Below are positions 52,214 to 61,094 of a stretch of DNA of 64,000 nt, piece after piece. Each line of letters begins with the position of its first letter. Within the stretch, counting starts at the first letter, position 1. Under the pieces are notes generated by a model, which was not told the origin of the DNA, searched no databases, and was given only the letters and a program-made list of their open reading frames with translations. The translations under genes and the position numbers were made by a program. Source of the DNA: Sinosporangium siamense (GTDB lineage Bacteria; Actinomycetota; Actinomycetes; Streptosporangiales; Streptosporangiaceae); contig NZ_BOOW01000018.1 in assembly GCF_016863435.1 (NCBI RefSeq), forward strand, positions 248,001-312,000. Direction: 5' to 3'.

Positions 52214-52783
52214 TCAACTCCCCTCGGACACGGGAGACGACGAGGCAGACAACATCCTTGGTGCGATCAGTTTCATTAGCGCCAGCACGTCGGCAACGCC
52301 GTCACGACCCTGGACAGGTGCCAGCTGTGCGATGGCCAGCATTTTCTCGCCACGCACTAGCATTGCATAACCCAGTGACTCTTCGGTTTTACGGTAAAAA
52401 CCCGTGGAATTGGGAAGCATCTCCGGTAGTGGTGTGCCTCCGGAGGCGAGGCCGTCTTTAACTCGGTCGGGGGACGCGTTGGCCGTGAGGACAACCTGTA
52501 GAACCTTTTGCCTATCCCCTTCCCGTCTATAGGCCGAGCAGGATCCTACTCCCACGCTCTCAGCTGTCTTTGGCCCGAAGCCACCGCTGGTCAATGGATC
52601 GGATTGCCCGATCAAGAGTTCCACTGCTCTCTGTGGAATATGCTCGCAAATGTAAGGCGGTGCGGCTTCTGTGGGGAGAGGAGATCGATCGACGGCTGTG
52701 AAGGTGCTGCCATCGTCGCCTTGGCAGGCGACCAGCATTAGGAGTGCACAGGTCAAGAATGTGGTTTGGATCGTCTTCTTCAT
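52214..52783 (-). CDS. Hypothetical lipoprotein
   Basis: About 189 residues. A short signal with lipobox (LLMLVAC) starts the mature protein at Cys 20, followed by a disordered segment. The domain has CEHIPQRAVELLIG and SVGVGSCSAYRREGD, a two-Cys arrangement like small DUF3558-type actinobacterial lipoproteins, though I cannot confirm that family. ATG overlaps the stop of the 707-residue gene (ATGA), and its own stop lies just before the WXG-like gene, so the three are one operon. Confidence 0.7.
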   Translation of the reverse strand: MKKTIQTTFLTCALLMLVACQGDDGSTFTAVDRSPLPTEAAPPYICEHIPQRAVELLIGQSDPLTSGGFGPKTAESVGVGSCSAYRREGDRQKVLQVVLTANASPDRVKDGLASGGTPLPEMLPNSTGFYRKTEESLGYAMLVRGEKMLAIAQLAPVQGRDGVADVLALMKLIAPRMLSASSSPVSEGS

Positions 52784-54903
52784 GATGGGCCAAGCTTGGG
52801 AAATGATTCGGAGAATCCTAGCTGCATTTCGCGGTCCACGCTTCGCCATAGAGGGCCCGACAGTCCTCTGAGCAGCCACCTGCGGTATGCCCACTCTCGT
52901 CGTGAGGAATCTGTGCTGTTGGAGGCTGCCTTGTCGTGCATCTCCTCCCTGGTCATGAGCGTCTTGCCGTCATCCTTGATGAAGTTGTTGGGGTTCTGGC
53001 GAGGCTCGTCTTCCTTCTTCAGGCCCTCTAGGGAAGCCCACGGATGAGGAGCGGTAGGAGGATCCGCGGAGCCCAGCATGCCGTGGCGAAGCAGCGCGGA
53101 TGCTGTGAGGTCGCGGAACATGACCCTATTGTGATCGACCTTCGCGTTCTCCTCTATGCGCGCTTTATTCTCTTCCTCCTGGCCGACGAGTTCCTCGGCC
53201 ATACCCGACCAGGCTGAGATGACCTGCCCTGTGACCATCCAGGCCGGCGCCGTCGCGGTCACGGCAAAACCTGTATTGATTGCCGCCATAATAAGCTTGA
53301 TGTTCCGCTTTCGCGTCTCGTCGAGGTTTTTGGCGTCCTCGATGCGTGCGACGCCGGCCGCGTTCGTAATCAATCCGAAGCCCGCTCCGGCCATGTTGGC
53401 ATTGGTAAGAAGCGATTCGAGATTTTTGTCCTTGGTGTATTTCATAGCCCCATTATTCAGAAGCCAATTGGAATACTCCCGTTGTGCGAGTATGACAGTG
53501 CCGAAAGCTTTAGGTTCGACGGCGACTTCCTTGAGGATCAGTTCGAGGTTGAACTTGGCGAACTGTGCTCCCCATGGATCCACTTGAGGGCCGGTCGGAT
53601 CGTCCGCGCTGATGACCTGCGGTTTATCGGGCACATCAAGTGCCGACGCCGACCAGTTCAGATCGCTGATATAGCCGGCGAGAATCTTGCCGAGGGTGTC
53701 CGTTTGCAGATGTGAGGATGGCGGCTCGCCCGTTCTTATTCTGGCGCCTTCAAGATGCACAAGCTCCGAGGCGAGCTTGGCCGAGATGAAGCCTCTGGAA
53801 GGGGCCTGCGGCGTGCCGTCGTGGTCACGGAACTTAAGTGTGGCGAGCTCCAACACCACGCCAAGAGCCTTGCCCTGGTCGCCCATAGGCCGCTCGATCA
53901 GGAAGTGTTTGAGAGCTGTCTGATCCTTGGCGAAAAAGTCTTGAGCGGCCTCCGGATCGCGGCTGAGTGCCTTCATGACGGTCACCATTGGGTCGATGTG
54001 GGGCACGTCCATCTGGGGGATGAGGCCTATGGTCGAGCCGCGGGGTTGTTTGCGGTCCCAGTCGTTGAGTTTTGTGGCGACCGATGTGAGGAAGGCGGTG
54101 TCGAAGGGGCCGCCGGTGAGGAGTGCCTGGGCGATGCTCTGGGCGTTTGCGCGTTGTTTGGGGGTGAAGCCGTTGAAGGTGGTGAGGTCCTTGCGCCAGG
54201 GTTCGCCGAGGTGGGGGCTGGCGGTGGCGAGGGTTTTGGCGAGGGCGTCGCGCAGGCGGGTCTTGTCCGCGTTTCGCGGGCCCTGCATGGCGAACACCAT
54301 GAGGGTGCGGAACTGGGCTCCGCCCATGGCGTTGAGCAGGGCGGCGGTGAAGGTCTTGTCTCCGGTGCGTTTTTCCAGCTCGGCTGCGGTTTTCGGGTCG
54401 AGCTTGTGGGTTTTCTGGGCGTCGGCAAGTTTGACCAGCGCCGAGTAGACGTCGGGGTTTTGGGAGGCTTTGCCGTACACCGCCTCGTCGAAGTCGCTCA
54501 GGCCGGTTGGGCCGGTGGGGGTGGTGCTCCATTCTGTGTGCTGGCTTCGGATGGTTTCGCTGCGGCGGCGGAGGTTGGGGCGGGTGGTGGTGATCCAGCC
54601 TTGGGTTTCGCGCAGGGTGTTCAAGGCGGAGGTGTCGAGGTCGAGTTGCTGGAGGAGGCGGCGTATTCGGGGCTCGTTACGGCCTATGGTGTCGCCGGCG
54701 CGGGTGAGTTCGCGTTCGAGGGCGTCCATTTGTTCGGGGTCGATGCCTGAGTACTCGAAGTTGACTCCTTGGTACCCAGGGGCGACGGGAGGTAGGGGTG
54801 GGGACTGTGGATTTGTAGGCTTTTTTGGTGGCTTGGGGCTTTCGTGTGGTTTTGCAGGGGATGGTTGCGGGGCGGGGGAGGGTTGAGGATGCGGGTGTGT
54901 CAT
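52780..54903 (-). CDS. Large protein of a type VII-like operon
   Basis: 707 residues. The first 45 are Pro/Lys-rich and disordered. Residues about 50-130 form a helical WXG-like unit (GIDPEQMDALERELTRAGDT; NTLRETQGWITTTRPNLRRR). The middle is mostly helical with no enzyme motif seen. Near residue 550 is a hydrophobic stretch (LIMAAINTGFAVTATAPAWM) that may insert in membranes. It resembles large actinobacterial WXG-fused proteins (DUF6571-like) of unknown function. Codon bias is weaker than in housekeeping neighbours. First gene of the operon with the lipoprotein and WXG-like protein. Confidence 0.65.
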   Translation of the reverse strand: MTHPHPQPSPAPQPSPAKPHESPKPPKKPTNPQSPPLPPVAPGYQGVNFEYSGIDPEQMDALERELTRAGDTIGRNEPRIRRLLQQLDLDTSALNTLRETQGWITTTRPNLRRRSETIRSQHTEWSTTPTGPTGLSDFDEAVYGKASQNPDVYSALVKLADAQKTHKLDPKTAAELEKRTGDKTFTAALLNAMGGAQFRTLMVFAMQGPRNADKTRLRDALAKTLATASPHLGEPWRKDLTTFNGFTPKQRANAQSIAQALLTGGPFDTAFLTSVATKLNDWDRKQPRGSTIGLIPQMDVPHIDPMVTVMKALSRDPEAAQDFFAKDQTALKHFLIERPMGDQGKALGVVLELATLKFRDHDGTPQAPSRGFISAKLASELVHLEGARIRTGEPPSSHLQTDTLGKILAGYISDLNWSASALDVPDKPQVISADDPTGPQVDPWGAQFAKFNLELILKEVAVEPKAFGTVILAQREYSNWLLNNGAMKYTKDKNLESLLTNANMAGAGFGLITNAAGVARIEDAKNLDETRKRNIKLIMAAINTGFAVTATAPAWMVTGQVISAWSGMAEELVGQEEENKARIEENAKVDHNRVMFRDLTASALLRHGMLGSADPPTAPHPWASLEGLKKEDEPRQNPNNFIKDDGKTLMTREEMHDKAASNSTDSSRREWAYRRWLLRGLSGPLWRSVDREMQLGFSESFPKLGPS

Positions 54904-55267
54904 GAGGAGGGCGAGTCCCGATGATTGGCGAGTTGCGACAATTTCGGTATTTTTGGCTTGCTGCGTGTGTCGCAGGCCTTTCTTTGGCAGGTTGCCTTGG
55001 TGGCGTTTCGCAGTGCCCGCCTGTTGTGGTCGGGCGCGCTACGTTTTAATGTAACCCCCGGCTCAGGTCGAATGCGACTGTCGTTAACGCATGTCTTGAG
55101 ACCGCAGTCTGTGGAATCGACTGTCGTCGACGCCACGACGTCGCTTCACTTATCTGCACTAGGTCAGAATAGTGATAGTGGAGAATATCCTCGGATATGA
55201 ATGCTGTTGAGCTCCGAGGGCTGAGTTGAGTCGACCGGGCATTGCGCGTGCGCATGTCCGTCGCGGC
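54904..55267. other. Intergenic region, AT-richer
   Basis: 364 bases upstream of the 707-residue gene and downstream of the NACHT gene. No gene or strong hairpin seen; it probably carries the operon promoter. Confidence 0.5.
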
Positions 55268-57055
55268 CTAGAGGTCCTTCGGGGGGCGTCCGGCGCGGTG
55301 GTGGCCTACGAGGTGGTCGCGGAAGCTGGCGTGGCGGAACTGGTAGACCGCGCCTGTCTGGCGGAGTACGCCGCGTTCGTAGGCGTCGTCGAGGAATCGC
55401 CTCGGTCGCCAAGGCAGACGGCCGGTGAGCGGGAGCCACAGACGGGCGAAGATGAGCCAGCCGCCCCATGCCGAGAGGAACAACCGTGTCAACGCCGCGA
55501 ACGATCCATACAAGGTGCCGTACAGGACACCTTGCCGGATGAACGCGCCGCCCAGGAGTTCTCCGTATTGGCTTCCCACCAGGATCAAGTTCACCAGCCA
55601 CACCACGAACCCGACCATGCCGGCCCGGAAGAGTGTGACCGCGCGGTCCGTGTGCAGGAGTTCCCAGGTGCTGACGGCGGAGCTCTGGTCGGTGGGCCCG
55701 CTGAAGAGACAGACTATGAGGTTCACGAGCGCATACGAGATTCCCACCAGAAGGCCTAGGAGCAGGCCGGCCGCGAGGTAGACGGGCACACCGGTGCCGC
55801 CGAGCAGTGTGGTCAGTGACGGCACGAACGCCTGCACGAAGAGTGCGGCCGAGGGATGTGAGAAGTCGAAGGCGAAGCCGTACACGAGCCACGAGGCGAC
55901 CGAGAACAGGATTCCCACGGATAGGCCGACGGCGAGTTCGGTGCCGAGTCCGTGCAGGGCTCGCGCCGGTATGGAGCCGGGCCATCGGGTTGTGCGCAGG
56001 CGAAGTCGTTCCGGGGCGCGTCCGCGTGCGGTCCGCATTTCGTTGACGAGTCCGGACACCAGGCCCGCGACAAGGCCGGTGCCCATTTCCAGCAATCCCT
56101 GGCCGAGTTGCCCGCGGTCAATGGTCGTCCCGGACAGGTAATCGGCGATGACATAGCCCAGCACCCCTGCGATGGCCCCCAGAGGCAGTCCCACGAGGCC
56201 CGTGACGAGGATGCGGGTGAGCCGGGGGAGGGTGGCGCCGAGATGCCACCATGTGAGGTCTTGTGTGTTGAGGCGGGTGAGGTGGTCGGCGAGATGGCCG
56301 AGCCAGCGCCGCGCTTGCTGCTCCGTCCAGGGGCCGGTTCCGGTTTTGCGGCGTGGATCGTAGAGGGTGGCGAGGTAGGCGCCGAAAAGGTGTTCTTCGA
56401 GGGCGGCCTGGGTGGGGAATCGGTCGCCGTCGATCAGGTCCGTGGGATTGTTGTGCGGAGTGTCGTGGTAAACGGTGCGGGCGAGCATGACGAGCAGCGG
56501 TGTGGCCAGAACCGCCGCGAGGTTCCGGCAGGCGGGGTCGCCGGGATTGGCCCGCATATATGCGAAGGTCGATTCCCATTGGGCGGCGCGGGCCTTGCTC
56601 GTAACGGCCTGTAAGTAGCTTTGGACCCGGTCGAAAGTGAGGTCTTCGAGTTCGATGACAGCGGCTTTGCTGAGCGTTCTCCCGGCGTGGACCGCGGTGA
56701 TGAATTCCGCGGGCCGGGTGGTGAGGATCAGCGGGCCGTCAAAACGGCTGATCTCACTGATCGCCGCCTCACGGTGTTGTTGCCGGATTCCCTCGAAGCC
56801 ATCCAGAACCGGAAGGATCCGGCCGGCCTCCAGCAGGAGTCTGGCGAGCGTGGTCCCCTCGGCGGTCTCCTCGTCGAGGAAGGCATAGTCGCCGATGAGC
56901 CGGTCCGCCAGCCAGCTGTGGAGATCGGTGCGATGGGGATCCCACGTGCCGAGGCTGAACGGCACGGGCACCCGAGGCGGATCGGCCTGGGCGTTGAGGG
57001 ACTCCAGGATCAGCCGGTGGGCGAGCACGCTCTTCCCCGCCCCGGCCCGGCCCAT
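55268..57055 (-). CDS. NACHT NTPase with multi-TM C-terminal region (main part)
   Basis: Most of a STAND-class NTPase. Walker A is GRAGAGKSVLAHRL, Walker B is RILPVLDGFEGIRQQ, and a sensor-like LILTTRPAEF follows. The second half has about six to eight membrane helices (ILVTGLVGLPLGAIAGVLGY; LAVGLSVGILFSVASWLVYG; YLAAGLLLGLLVGISYALVN) and ends in VYQFRHASFRDHLVGHH, a hallmark of a common actinobacterial NACHT-TM family. The P-loop methionine is not a natural start: the protein should begin upstream with the two-helix segment in another frame. Either the gene is frameshifted or the sequence has an error near 57120-57130. Confidence 0.75.
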   Translation of the reverse strand: MGRAGAGKSVLAHRLILESLNAQADPPRVPVPFSLGTWDPHRTDLHSWLADRLIGDYAFLDEETAEGTTLARLLLEAGRILPVLDGFEGIRQQHREAAISEISRFDGPLILTTRPAEFITAVHAGRTLSKAAVIELEDLTFDRVQSYLQAVTSKARAAQWESTFAYMRANPGDPACRNLAAVLATPLLVMLARTVYHDTPHNNPTDLIDGDRFPTQAALEEHLFGAYLATLYDPRRKTGTGPWTEQQARRWLGHLADHLTRLNTQDLTWWHLGATLPRLTRILVTGLVGLPLGAIAGVLGYVIADYLSGTTIDRGQLGQGLLEMGTGLVAGLVSGLVNEMRTARGRAPERLRLRTTRWPGSIPARALHGLGTELAVGLSVGILFSVASWLVYGFAFDFSHPSAALFVQAFVPSLTTLLGGTGVPVYLAAGLLLGLLVGISYALVNLIVCLFSGPTDQSSAVSTWELLHTDRAVTLFRAGMVGFVVWLVNLILVGSQYGELLGGAFIRQGVLYGTLYGSFAALTRLFLSAWGGWLIFARLWLPLTGRLPWRPRRFLDDAYERGVLRQTGAVYQFRHASFRDHLVGHHRAGRPPKDL

Positions 57056-57522
57056 GATGACCAGGCGGCCCGTCGGAACGCTCCGGTAGACGCGGCTGAT
57101 GTCGGGAAAGTCCGCGGCCAGGGCAGAGGACTGCCGTCGCCGGCGCGGATGTTCTCCCAGCGATCGATCACGTCCCCGGCCGCGGCGTGCCAGCTGACGC
57201 GCAGAGGGTAAGGATCACCGATGCGCCAGTGCCTTTCTTCCTGCCGGCTGACCCCCTGCACCCGTAAAGCCAGAACACGCGCCGCGGAATCCAGCTGGGA
57301 CTGTGTTTCGGTCACATTCGGACGCGGCGGCGAAAGTGAGTTTTGCACCTGCAGGAACAATGCCACCGAGGCGAAGACCGCCGAGGCGATTCCGGCGACC
57401 TCGTTGCCGGCGTCGGTTCCGCCGCCGAGGACGGCCGTGGCCACCCACACGAGAAGCGCCGCGCCCGCGACGGCGAAAAACAGCAACACCCAACGGCTTG
57501 CCCTGCTGCGCCGGCGGACCAC
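57010..57522 (-). CDS. N-terminal part of the NACHT protein, out of frame
   Basis: From GTG 57522 this frame encodes two membrane helices (VLLFFAVAGAALLVWVATAV; AGIASAVFASVALFLQVQNS) and then the linker ERHWRIGDPYPLRVSWHAAA through DRWENIRAG. In intact homologues this linker runs on through a xVPTGRLVIMGxxGAGKS segment. That continuation (LAADFPDISRVYRSVPTGRL) is present here but one frame away. The two frames cross near 57125, needing a net -1 shift. The remaining codons after that point are out-of-frame junk. Confidence 0.7.
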   Translation of the reverse strand: MVRRRSRASRWVLLFFAVAGAALLVWVATAVLGGGTDAGNEVAGIASAVFASVALFLQVQNSLSPPRPNVTETQSQLDSAARVLALRVQGVSRQEERHWRIGDPYPLRVSWHAAAGDVIDRWENIRAGDGSPLPWPRTFPTSAASTGAFRRAAWSSWAGPGRGRACSPTG

Positions 57523-57664
57523 GCCGCGCCACCCCCGCCCATGGTCGCACGGTCGCGATTCACCCGTATATTAGCCAAAAGAAGCTTCCCGCGCGGCGGT
57601 GCATTAGCGGGTCACGTGTTTATCACTCGCCGCGGGAAATTATCCCCATTTGATAGAGACGACC

Positions 57665-58639
57665 TCAGGTGGCCGCGCTGCGGAGGGCGCGGTAGAGGAG
57701 GCGGGGGTCGCCGAGGCGGTGGCGGAGGTGTTTTTCGAGGCCGCCGATCGGAACGAGGTTCTGGGGTGCGCGCGGGTCTTTGTAGTCGACGCCCGCGAGG
57801 GTGGGGAGCACAAGGGCGGTGGCGTCGGCCAGGGCGGTGACCTCGGTGATGGTGAGATCGGCGCCGGCTTCGCAGCGGGCGATGCCGGACCAGTGGGTGG
57901 TGTGGGTGCCGGGCAGGCGGAGATACCACGCGTGGCGGCGCCAGCTCGTGCCCATGAGGAAGACGGGGGTGCGCTGACCGGGACGCAGGGCGGTGACGAC
58001 GGCGGCCTGGGGCGGGGGGAGATAGGCGGTGTGGTGGGTCTTGATGTAGCCGATCGTGCGCGGGAGGTGGCTGCGGCCGCGCAGGGGGCCGTCGACGAGG
58101 AGGAGGTCCTGACCGTCGTGGTCGGCGCGGCAGGCGGTGGCGAGGGCGATTTCGAGCTCGGTGAGCTGCTGCTGGAGCGCGAGGGAGAGCTGCTCCATGG
58201 TGGCGTCGGCGGTGACGCGGGCGGGGTAGGAGCCGTGGGGGGTGTGCACGGTGGGCGTGGCGGGAGAGGGGCTGAAGACGGCGCGGCGGACGTCGGCGGC
58301 GGCCAGGGTGGCCGGGCCGCCAGGGGTGCAGCGCACGACCCCGGCGGCGTAGGACGCGGCGATGCCGGGCGCCGACATGGCGGCTTCGTGGTCGTGCACC
58401 CAGACGCGGGCGTCGATGCGGCGCACGCCGTCGGCGACAAGCAGCACTTCGGGGGCGGCGGCCCCGTCCGCGGGGGACAGGGGCCGCCACTGCTCGGCGG
58501 GCGACTCGCGGTCGAGGTCGAGCTCGGCGGAGGATCTGGCGTCGATCTCGCTGAGGGCTTCGGCCGAGACGGCTGCGCCGTAGCCGGGGTCCCAGGGGTC
58601 GATGGAAAGCCCGGTGGTGGGGAGGCTGGTGACAGTCAT
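57665..58639 (-). CDS. nurA: NurA-type nuclease
   Basis: 324-residue predicted DNA-end-processing nuclease of the NurA/Argonaute-PIWI-like RNase H fold. An acidic motif lies at LLVADGVRRID (D70), a second at LLLVDGPLRG (D183), and the C-terminal block DYKDPRAPQNLVPIGGLEKH (about 285-304) is typical of NurA. In archaea NurA works with HerA to resect ends opened by Mre11-Rad50. Here it is the last gene of a HerA-SbcD-SbcC-NurA operon, 13 bases after SbcC, strongly supporting the call. Both strands of this interval have long open frames, but the minus strand has family sequence. Confidence 0.85.
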   Translation of the reverse strand: MTVTSLPTTGLSIDPWDPGYGAAVSAEALSEIDARSSAELDLDRESPAEQWRPLSPADGAAAPEVLLVADGVRRIDARVWVHDHEAAMSAPGIAASYAAGVVRCTPGGPATLAAADVRRAVFSPSPATPTVHTPHGSYPARVTADATMEQLSLALQQQLTELEIALATACRADHDGQDLLLVDGPLRGRSHLPRTIGYIKTHHTAYLPPPQAAVVTALRPGQRTPVFLMGTSWRRHAWYLRLPGTHTTHWSGIARCEAGADLTITEVTALADATALVLPTLAGVDYKDPRAPQNLVPIGGLEKHLRHRLGDPRLLYRALRSAAT

Positions 58640-58652
58640 CGGTTTTCCATCC

Positions 58653-61094
58653 TTATGCGGTCAGCACACGCAGTTTCGAGCCGCTCTCGTCCTTGCTGAT
58701 CTCGAACCGCACCGGCACCCGCTCGGCGAGGGCGGGCACGTGGGTGACGAGCCCGACCATGCGGTCGCGGCCGGCGGCGAGGCGCTCGAGGGTGATGGCG
58801 ACGGTGTCGAGGGTGGCGGGGTCGAGCGTGCCGAACCCCTCGTCGAGGAAGATCGAGTCGAGGCTGCGCGCGGACGCCGCAGCCATGCCGGCGACCTGGT
58901 CGGACAGGGCGAGGGCCAGAGCCAGGGCGGCCTGGAAGGTCTCGCCGCCGGACAGGGTGCGCACGCTGCGCGCCAGCCCCGCCTCACGGTGGTCGATCAC
59001 CTCGATGTCGTGTTTGTCGTTGAGCGCGAGCTCGAACTGGCCGTCGGACAGGTCGCGCAGAGTGGCCGAGGCCGAGGTCAGCAGCACATCGAGCGCCTCG
59101 GAGCAGAGCCACGTCTCGAAGTTGTTGGCACGCAGCATCTGCGCCAGCTCGTGGGCGACCTGGGCCTGCTCGTCGAGCGCGGCGGCCTCGGCGGCAAGAC
59201 CGGCGGCCCGATCGCGGTCGCGCCGGATCCGCTCAAGCTCACCGGCGGCGACGGCGGTCGCCATGACGGCGGCCTCATGGAGCGTGGTGGCGTCGGCGCC
59301 GTCGGGGACGGCGACGTCGTGGCCGCGGATCGTCTCGACGAGCGCGGAACGCTCCGAGGAAAGGGCACGCGTAGCCTCGGTGAGCCGGCCGGTGAGCGCG
59401 GCCAGGACCTCGCGTTGTGCGGCTGCCGCGCCGTCTCGCCAGGTCAGCAGGGTGGTCCAGGCGTCGGCGAGGTCACCTGCGGGAAGGGTGGGCACCCCGG
59501 CGGCGACCACGGAGTCGCGGGCGGCCGACAAAGTGTGCCAGGCCCGCTCGGCGAGGGCGGTGAGCTCGTCGACCCGTTTGAGGGCGGCGGCGTGGGCGGC
59601 GCGGGAGGTGCGGGTGGCGCCGCGGGCCCGCTTGGCGTGCTCCTCGGCGGCGGTGGCCTCCTCGATCATCCGGTGGAGCCGTGTCTTGTCGGTGATGGCG
59701 GGCGCCGGGAGGGTCGTGAGGTTTTCTGTGAGGGTGGTGACCTGCTGCTGGAGCTTGAGCGACTCGAACTGCACCGCGCGGTGGGCCTTGTCGGCCTGGG
59801 CACGTCTGTCGCGGGCGCCGGCGAGGGCCCGGTCGGCGGTGTGGAGCCCGGTGGGCGGCGGGTGGTGGGGCAACTCGCCGACGGTGTGCAGGCAGGTCGG
59901 GCACGGCTCACCGACGCGAAGCCGCCGCGCGATCTCGACCGCGGCGTGGGTGTCGCGCACCCGCTCGCGCTCGGCGTCGGCGGCTGCGACCTCGGCCTCG
60001 GCTTCGTTGAGGCGGGAGGCGAGCACGGCGACCTCGTCGGCCGTCGCGGCGGCCTTGGCCTGCGCGGACGCGAGATCGGCGGCGGCGTGCTCCTGCTTGT
60101 GGAGCAGCTCCAGGTTCTGCACCAGGCTGATTCTGTCGGGCAGCTCCGACAGTTTTTCCTCGGCGGCCCGCTCGGCGAGCTCGAGGTCCGAGATCTCCTG
60201 TTCCTTCTCGGCCGCAGCCTGACGTGCAGACCTCATGGAGTCAGCCAATGTCGGCACATCGGCGGGCATGGCGAGGGCGGTGAGGGTCGCAAGGCGTTCG
60301 TCCGCCGCGTTCCGTTCGTCGCGCAGCCGCCGCAGCTCCTCGTCGCGCGAGCGCAGCGCCGCCACGTCGCGTCCCACCCGCACGCCGAGCTCCTGCAGTG
60401 CCGACAGGCGTGCCACCGCCGCACGCTCGGTATCCTCGTCGGCTCCTCGGATCTTGCCAAGCTCCTCGCGTACGAAACCCGCGCGCTGCCGCGCGGCACG
60501 CTCCTCCTGCCCGGCCCGCGTGCCGATGCGGCCGTAGATCTCCGCGCCGAGGAGCTGCACCAGCAGGTCCTGCCGTGCACTCTTGGAGGCGTGCAGGAAG
60601 TCGGCGAACCTTCCTTGCGGCAGCACGACGCACTGTTTGAAGAACTTGTACGGCAGGCCCGTGATGCGCTCGACCGCCCCGGTGACCTCGTCCCCCTGCC
60701 CCAGGGGCCGCACCGACGCGCTCAGCAGGTCGCCGAGCTCGGCGCTCTCCGGCACCTTGGCGCTGAGCTCCTCGATGCGCGCCTCGCGCGTGCCCACCGT
60801 GCCGCGTTTGTTCCGTTGCAGCACCCGAACCACGCCGTAGCGCCGCCCGCCCGCCTCGAAGACCAGCGCCACCTCTCCGCCGGAGGCCGACGGGGGGAGT
60901 GCGGGGGCCACGTAGTTCTCACGTTCCCATCGCGGCACACTGCCGTACAACGCAAAGCAGATCGCATCGATGACGGTGCTCTTGCCGGCGCCGGTCGGCC
61001 CGACAAGGGCGAAGTAATCGACACCGGCGAAGTCGACGGTGGTGGGTTCGCGGAAGCTGCAAAAATTCGACAGGTGGAGCCGTAGCGGGCGCAT
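58653..61094 (-). CDS. sbcC: SbcC/Rad50-type ATPase
   Basis: 813-residue SMC-like ATPase of the Mre11-Rad50 (SbcD-SbcC) complex. N-terminal Walker A is VGPTGAGKSTVIDAICFALY. Two coiled-coil arms flank a zinc hook, CPTC, near residue 400 (RVGEPCPTCLHTVG). The C-terminal lobe has the ABC signature LSGGETFQAALALALALSD and Walker B SIFLDEGFGTLD. It is shorter than E. coli SbcC because the coils are short, like other actinobacterial forms. ATG overlaps the SbcD stop (TGATG), giving coupled translation. Confidence 0.95.
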   Translation of the reverse strand: MRPLRLHLSNFCSFREPTTVDFAGVDYFALVGPTGAGKSTVIDAICFALYGSVPRWERENYVAPALPPSASGGEVALVFEAGGRRYGVVRVLQRNKRGTVGTREARIEELSAKVPESAELGDLLSASVRPLGQGDEVTGAVERITGLPYKFFKQCVVLPQGRFADFLHASKSARQDLLVQLLGAEIYGRIGTRAGQEERAARQRAGFVREELGKIRGADEDTERAAVARLSALQELGVRVGRDVAALRSRDEELRRLRDERNAADERLATLTALAMPADVPTLADSMRSARQAAAEKEQEISDLELAERAAEEKLSELPDRISLVQNLELLHKQEHAAADLASAQAKAAATADEVAVLASRLNEAEAEVAAADAERERVRDTHAAVEIARRLRVGEPCPTCLHTVGELPHHPPPTGLHTADRALAGARDRRAQADKAHRAVQFESLKLQQQVTTLTENLTTLPAPAITDKTRLHRMIEEATAAEEHAKRARGATRTSRAAHAAALKRVDELTALAERAWHTLSAARDSVVAAGVPTLPAGDLADAWTTLLTWRDGAAAAQREVLAALTGRLTEATRALSSERSALVETIRGHDVAVPDGADATTLHEAAVMATAVAAGELERIRRDRDRAAGLAAEAAALDEQAQVAHELAQMLRANNFETWLCSEALDVLLTSASATLRDLSDGQFELALNDKHDIEVIDHREAGLARSVRTLSGGETFQAALALALALSDQVAGMAAASARSLDSIFLDEGFGTLDPATLDTVAITLERLAAGRDRMVGLVTHVPALAERVPVRFEISKDESGSKLRVLTA

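Noticed and set aside
58602-61085. 827-codon plus-strand frame opposite SbcC
   Set aside because: Glycine- and valine-rich shadow without any domain; SbcC Walker, hook and signature motifs are on the minus strand.
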